A stretch of DNA of 64,000 nt. Source: Forficula auricularia. Taxonomy: Eukaryota > Arthropoda > Insecta > Dermaptera > Forficulidae. The DNA is not shown here. Positions within the stretch are counted from its first letter, which is position 1. Location: positions 95,852,744 through 95,916,743 of the forward strand of contig JALMQS010000099.1 of NCBI GenBank assembly GCA_024734495.1, given 5' to 3'. More notes on this DNA, generated by a model, which was given only the letters and a program-made list of their open reading frames with translations, was not told where the DNA came from and did not search any database.

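Noticed and set aside
1..64000. CRISPR arrays, bacterial operons or integrated viral genes
   Set aside because: Introns, poly(A) tails, target-site duplications and repeat classes are all eukaryotic; no regularly spaced repeat array and no viral structural or replication gene was seen.

Overview
This is a eukaryotic nuclear window. It is AT-rich and dominated by transposable elements, with one large intron-split gene on the minus strand and no bacterial-type operons. The gene content and repeats point to an arthropod, most likely an insect: an unc79-type sodium-leak-channel gene, mariner, hAT, jockey-like and RTE-like LINE remnants, a Penelope-like element, and the 'AGGGTTCCGT' terminal-repeat family. 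The species cannot be named from the sequence alone.

The gene is unc79, the auxiliary subunit of the NALCN/narrow-abdomen sodium leak channel. I traced 31 coding exons on the minus strand, from 64,000 (5' part beyond the window edge) down to a stop codon at 8,504. They carry about 6.0 kb of coding sequence, roughly the C-terminal 2,000 residues. Exon ends were chosen by splice consensus, reading phase and remembered similarity to animal UNC79. Of 30 exon-exon junctions, 29 agree in phase. The exception is 14,152 -> 11,608, which is one base short next to a GGG run, so it is either an assembly indel or a real lesion. The most 5' exon (63,709-64,000) is strikingly GC-rich compared with the rest. 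A 149-base copy of exon 3 lies inverted near 6.9-7.1 kb, downstream of the gene's stop codon.

The most unusual content is a crowd of hammerhead-ribozyme-like motifs, CUGANGA + stem II + GAAA. There are 12 with intact cores and 9 degenerate ones, in about six sequence families on both strands. Most sit in foldback (inverted-repeat) elements. One family forms a head-to-tail array of about 200-base units (11.70-12.12 kb), like animal retrozymes. Another lies in the inverted terminal repeats of a Penelope-like element whose GIY-YIG endonuclease fragment survives (56.7-58.4 kb). In most families GAAA is followed by a short palindrome (CG, UAUA or CUAUAG) and then UH. That gives almost no internal stem III and suggests the ribozymes work as dimers.

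Layout: 1-8.5 kb is gene-free, with foldbacks, MITEs and the inverted exon copy. 8.5-29 kb holds unc79 exons 31-14 with small TEs in the introns. 30-35 kb has two hAT elements flanked by target-site duplications, plus exons 11-13. 35-38 kb has exons 8-10. 38.7-45.6 kb is a deeply nested TE stack inside one very long intron. 45.6-51 kb has SINEs and MITEs. 51-55 kb has exons 4-7. 56-58.6 kb is a hAT carrying the Penelope-like element. 58.8-59.2 kb has exons 2-3. 59.3-63.7 kb is intron, and 63.7-64 kb is the GC-rich exon.
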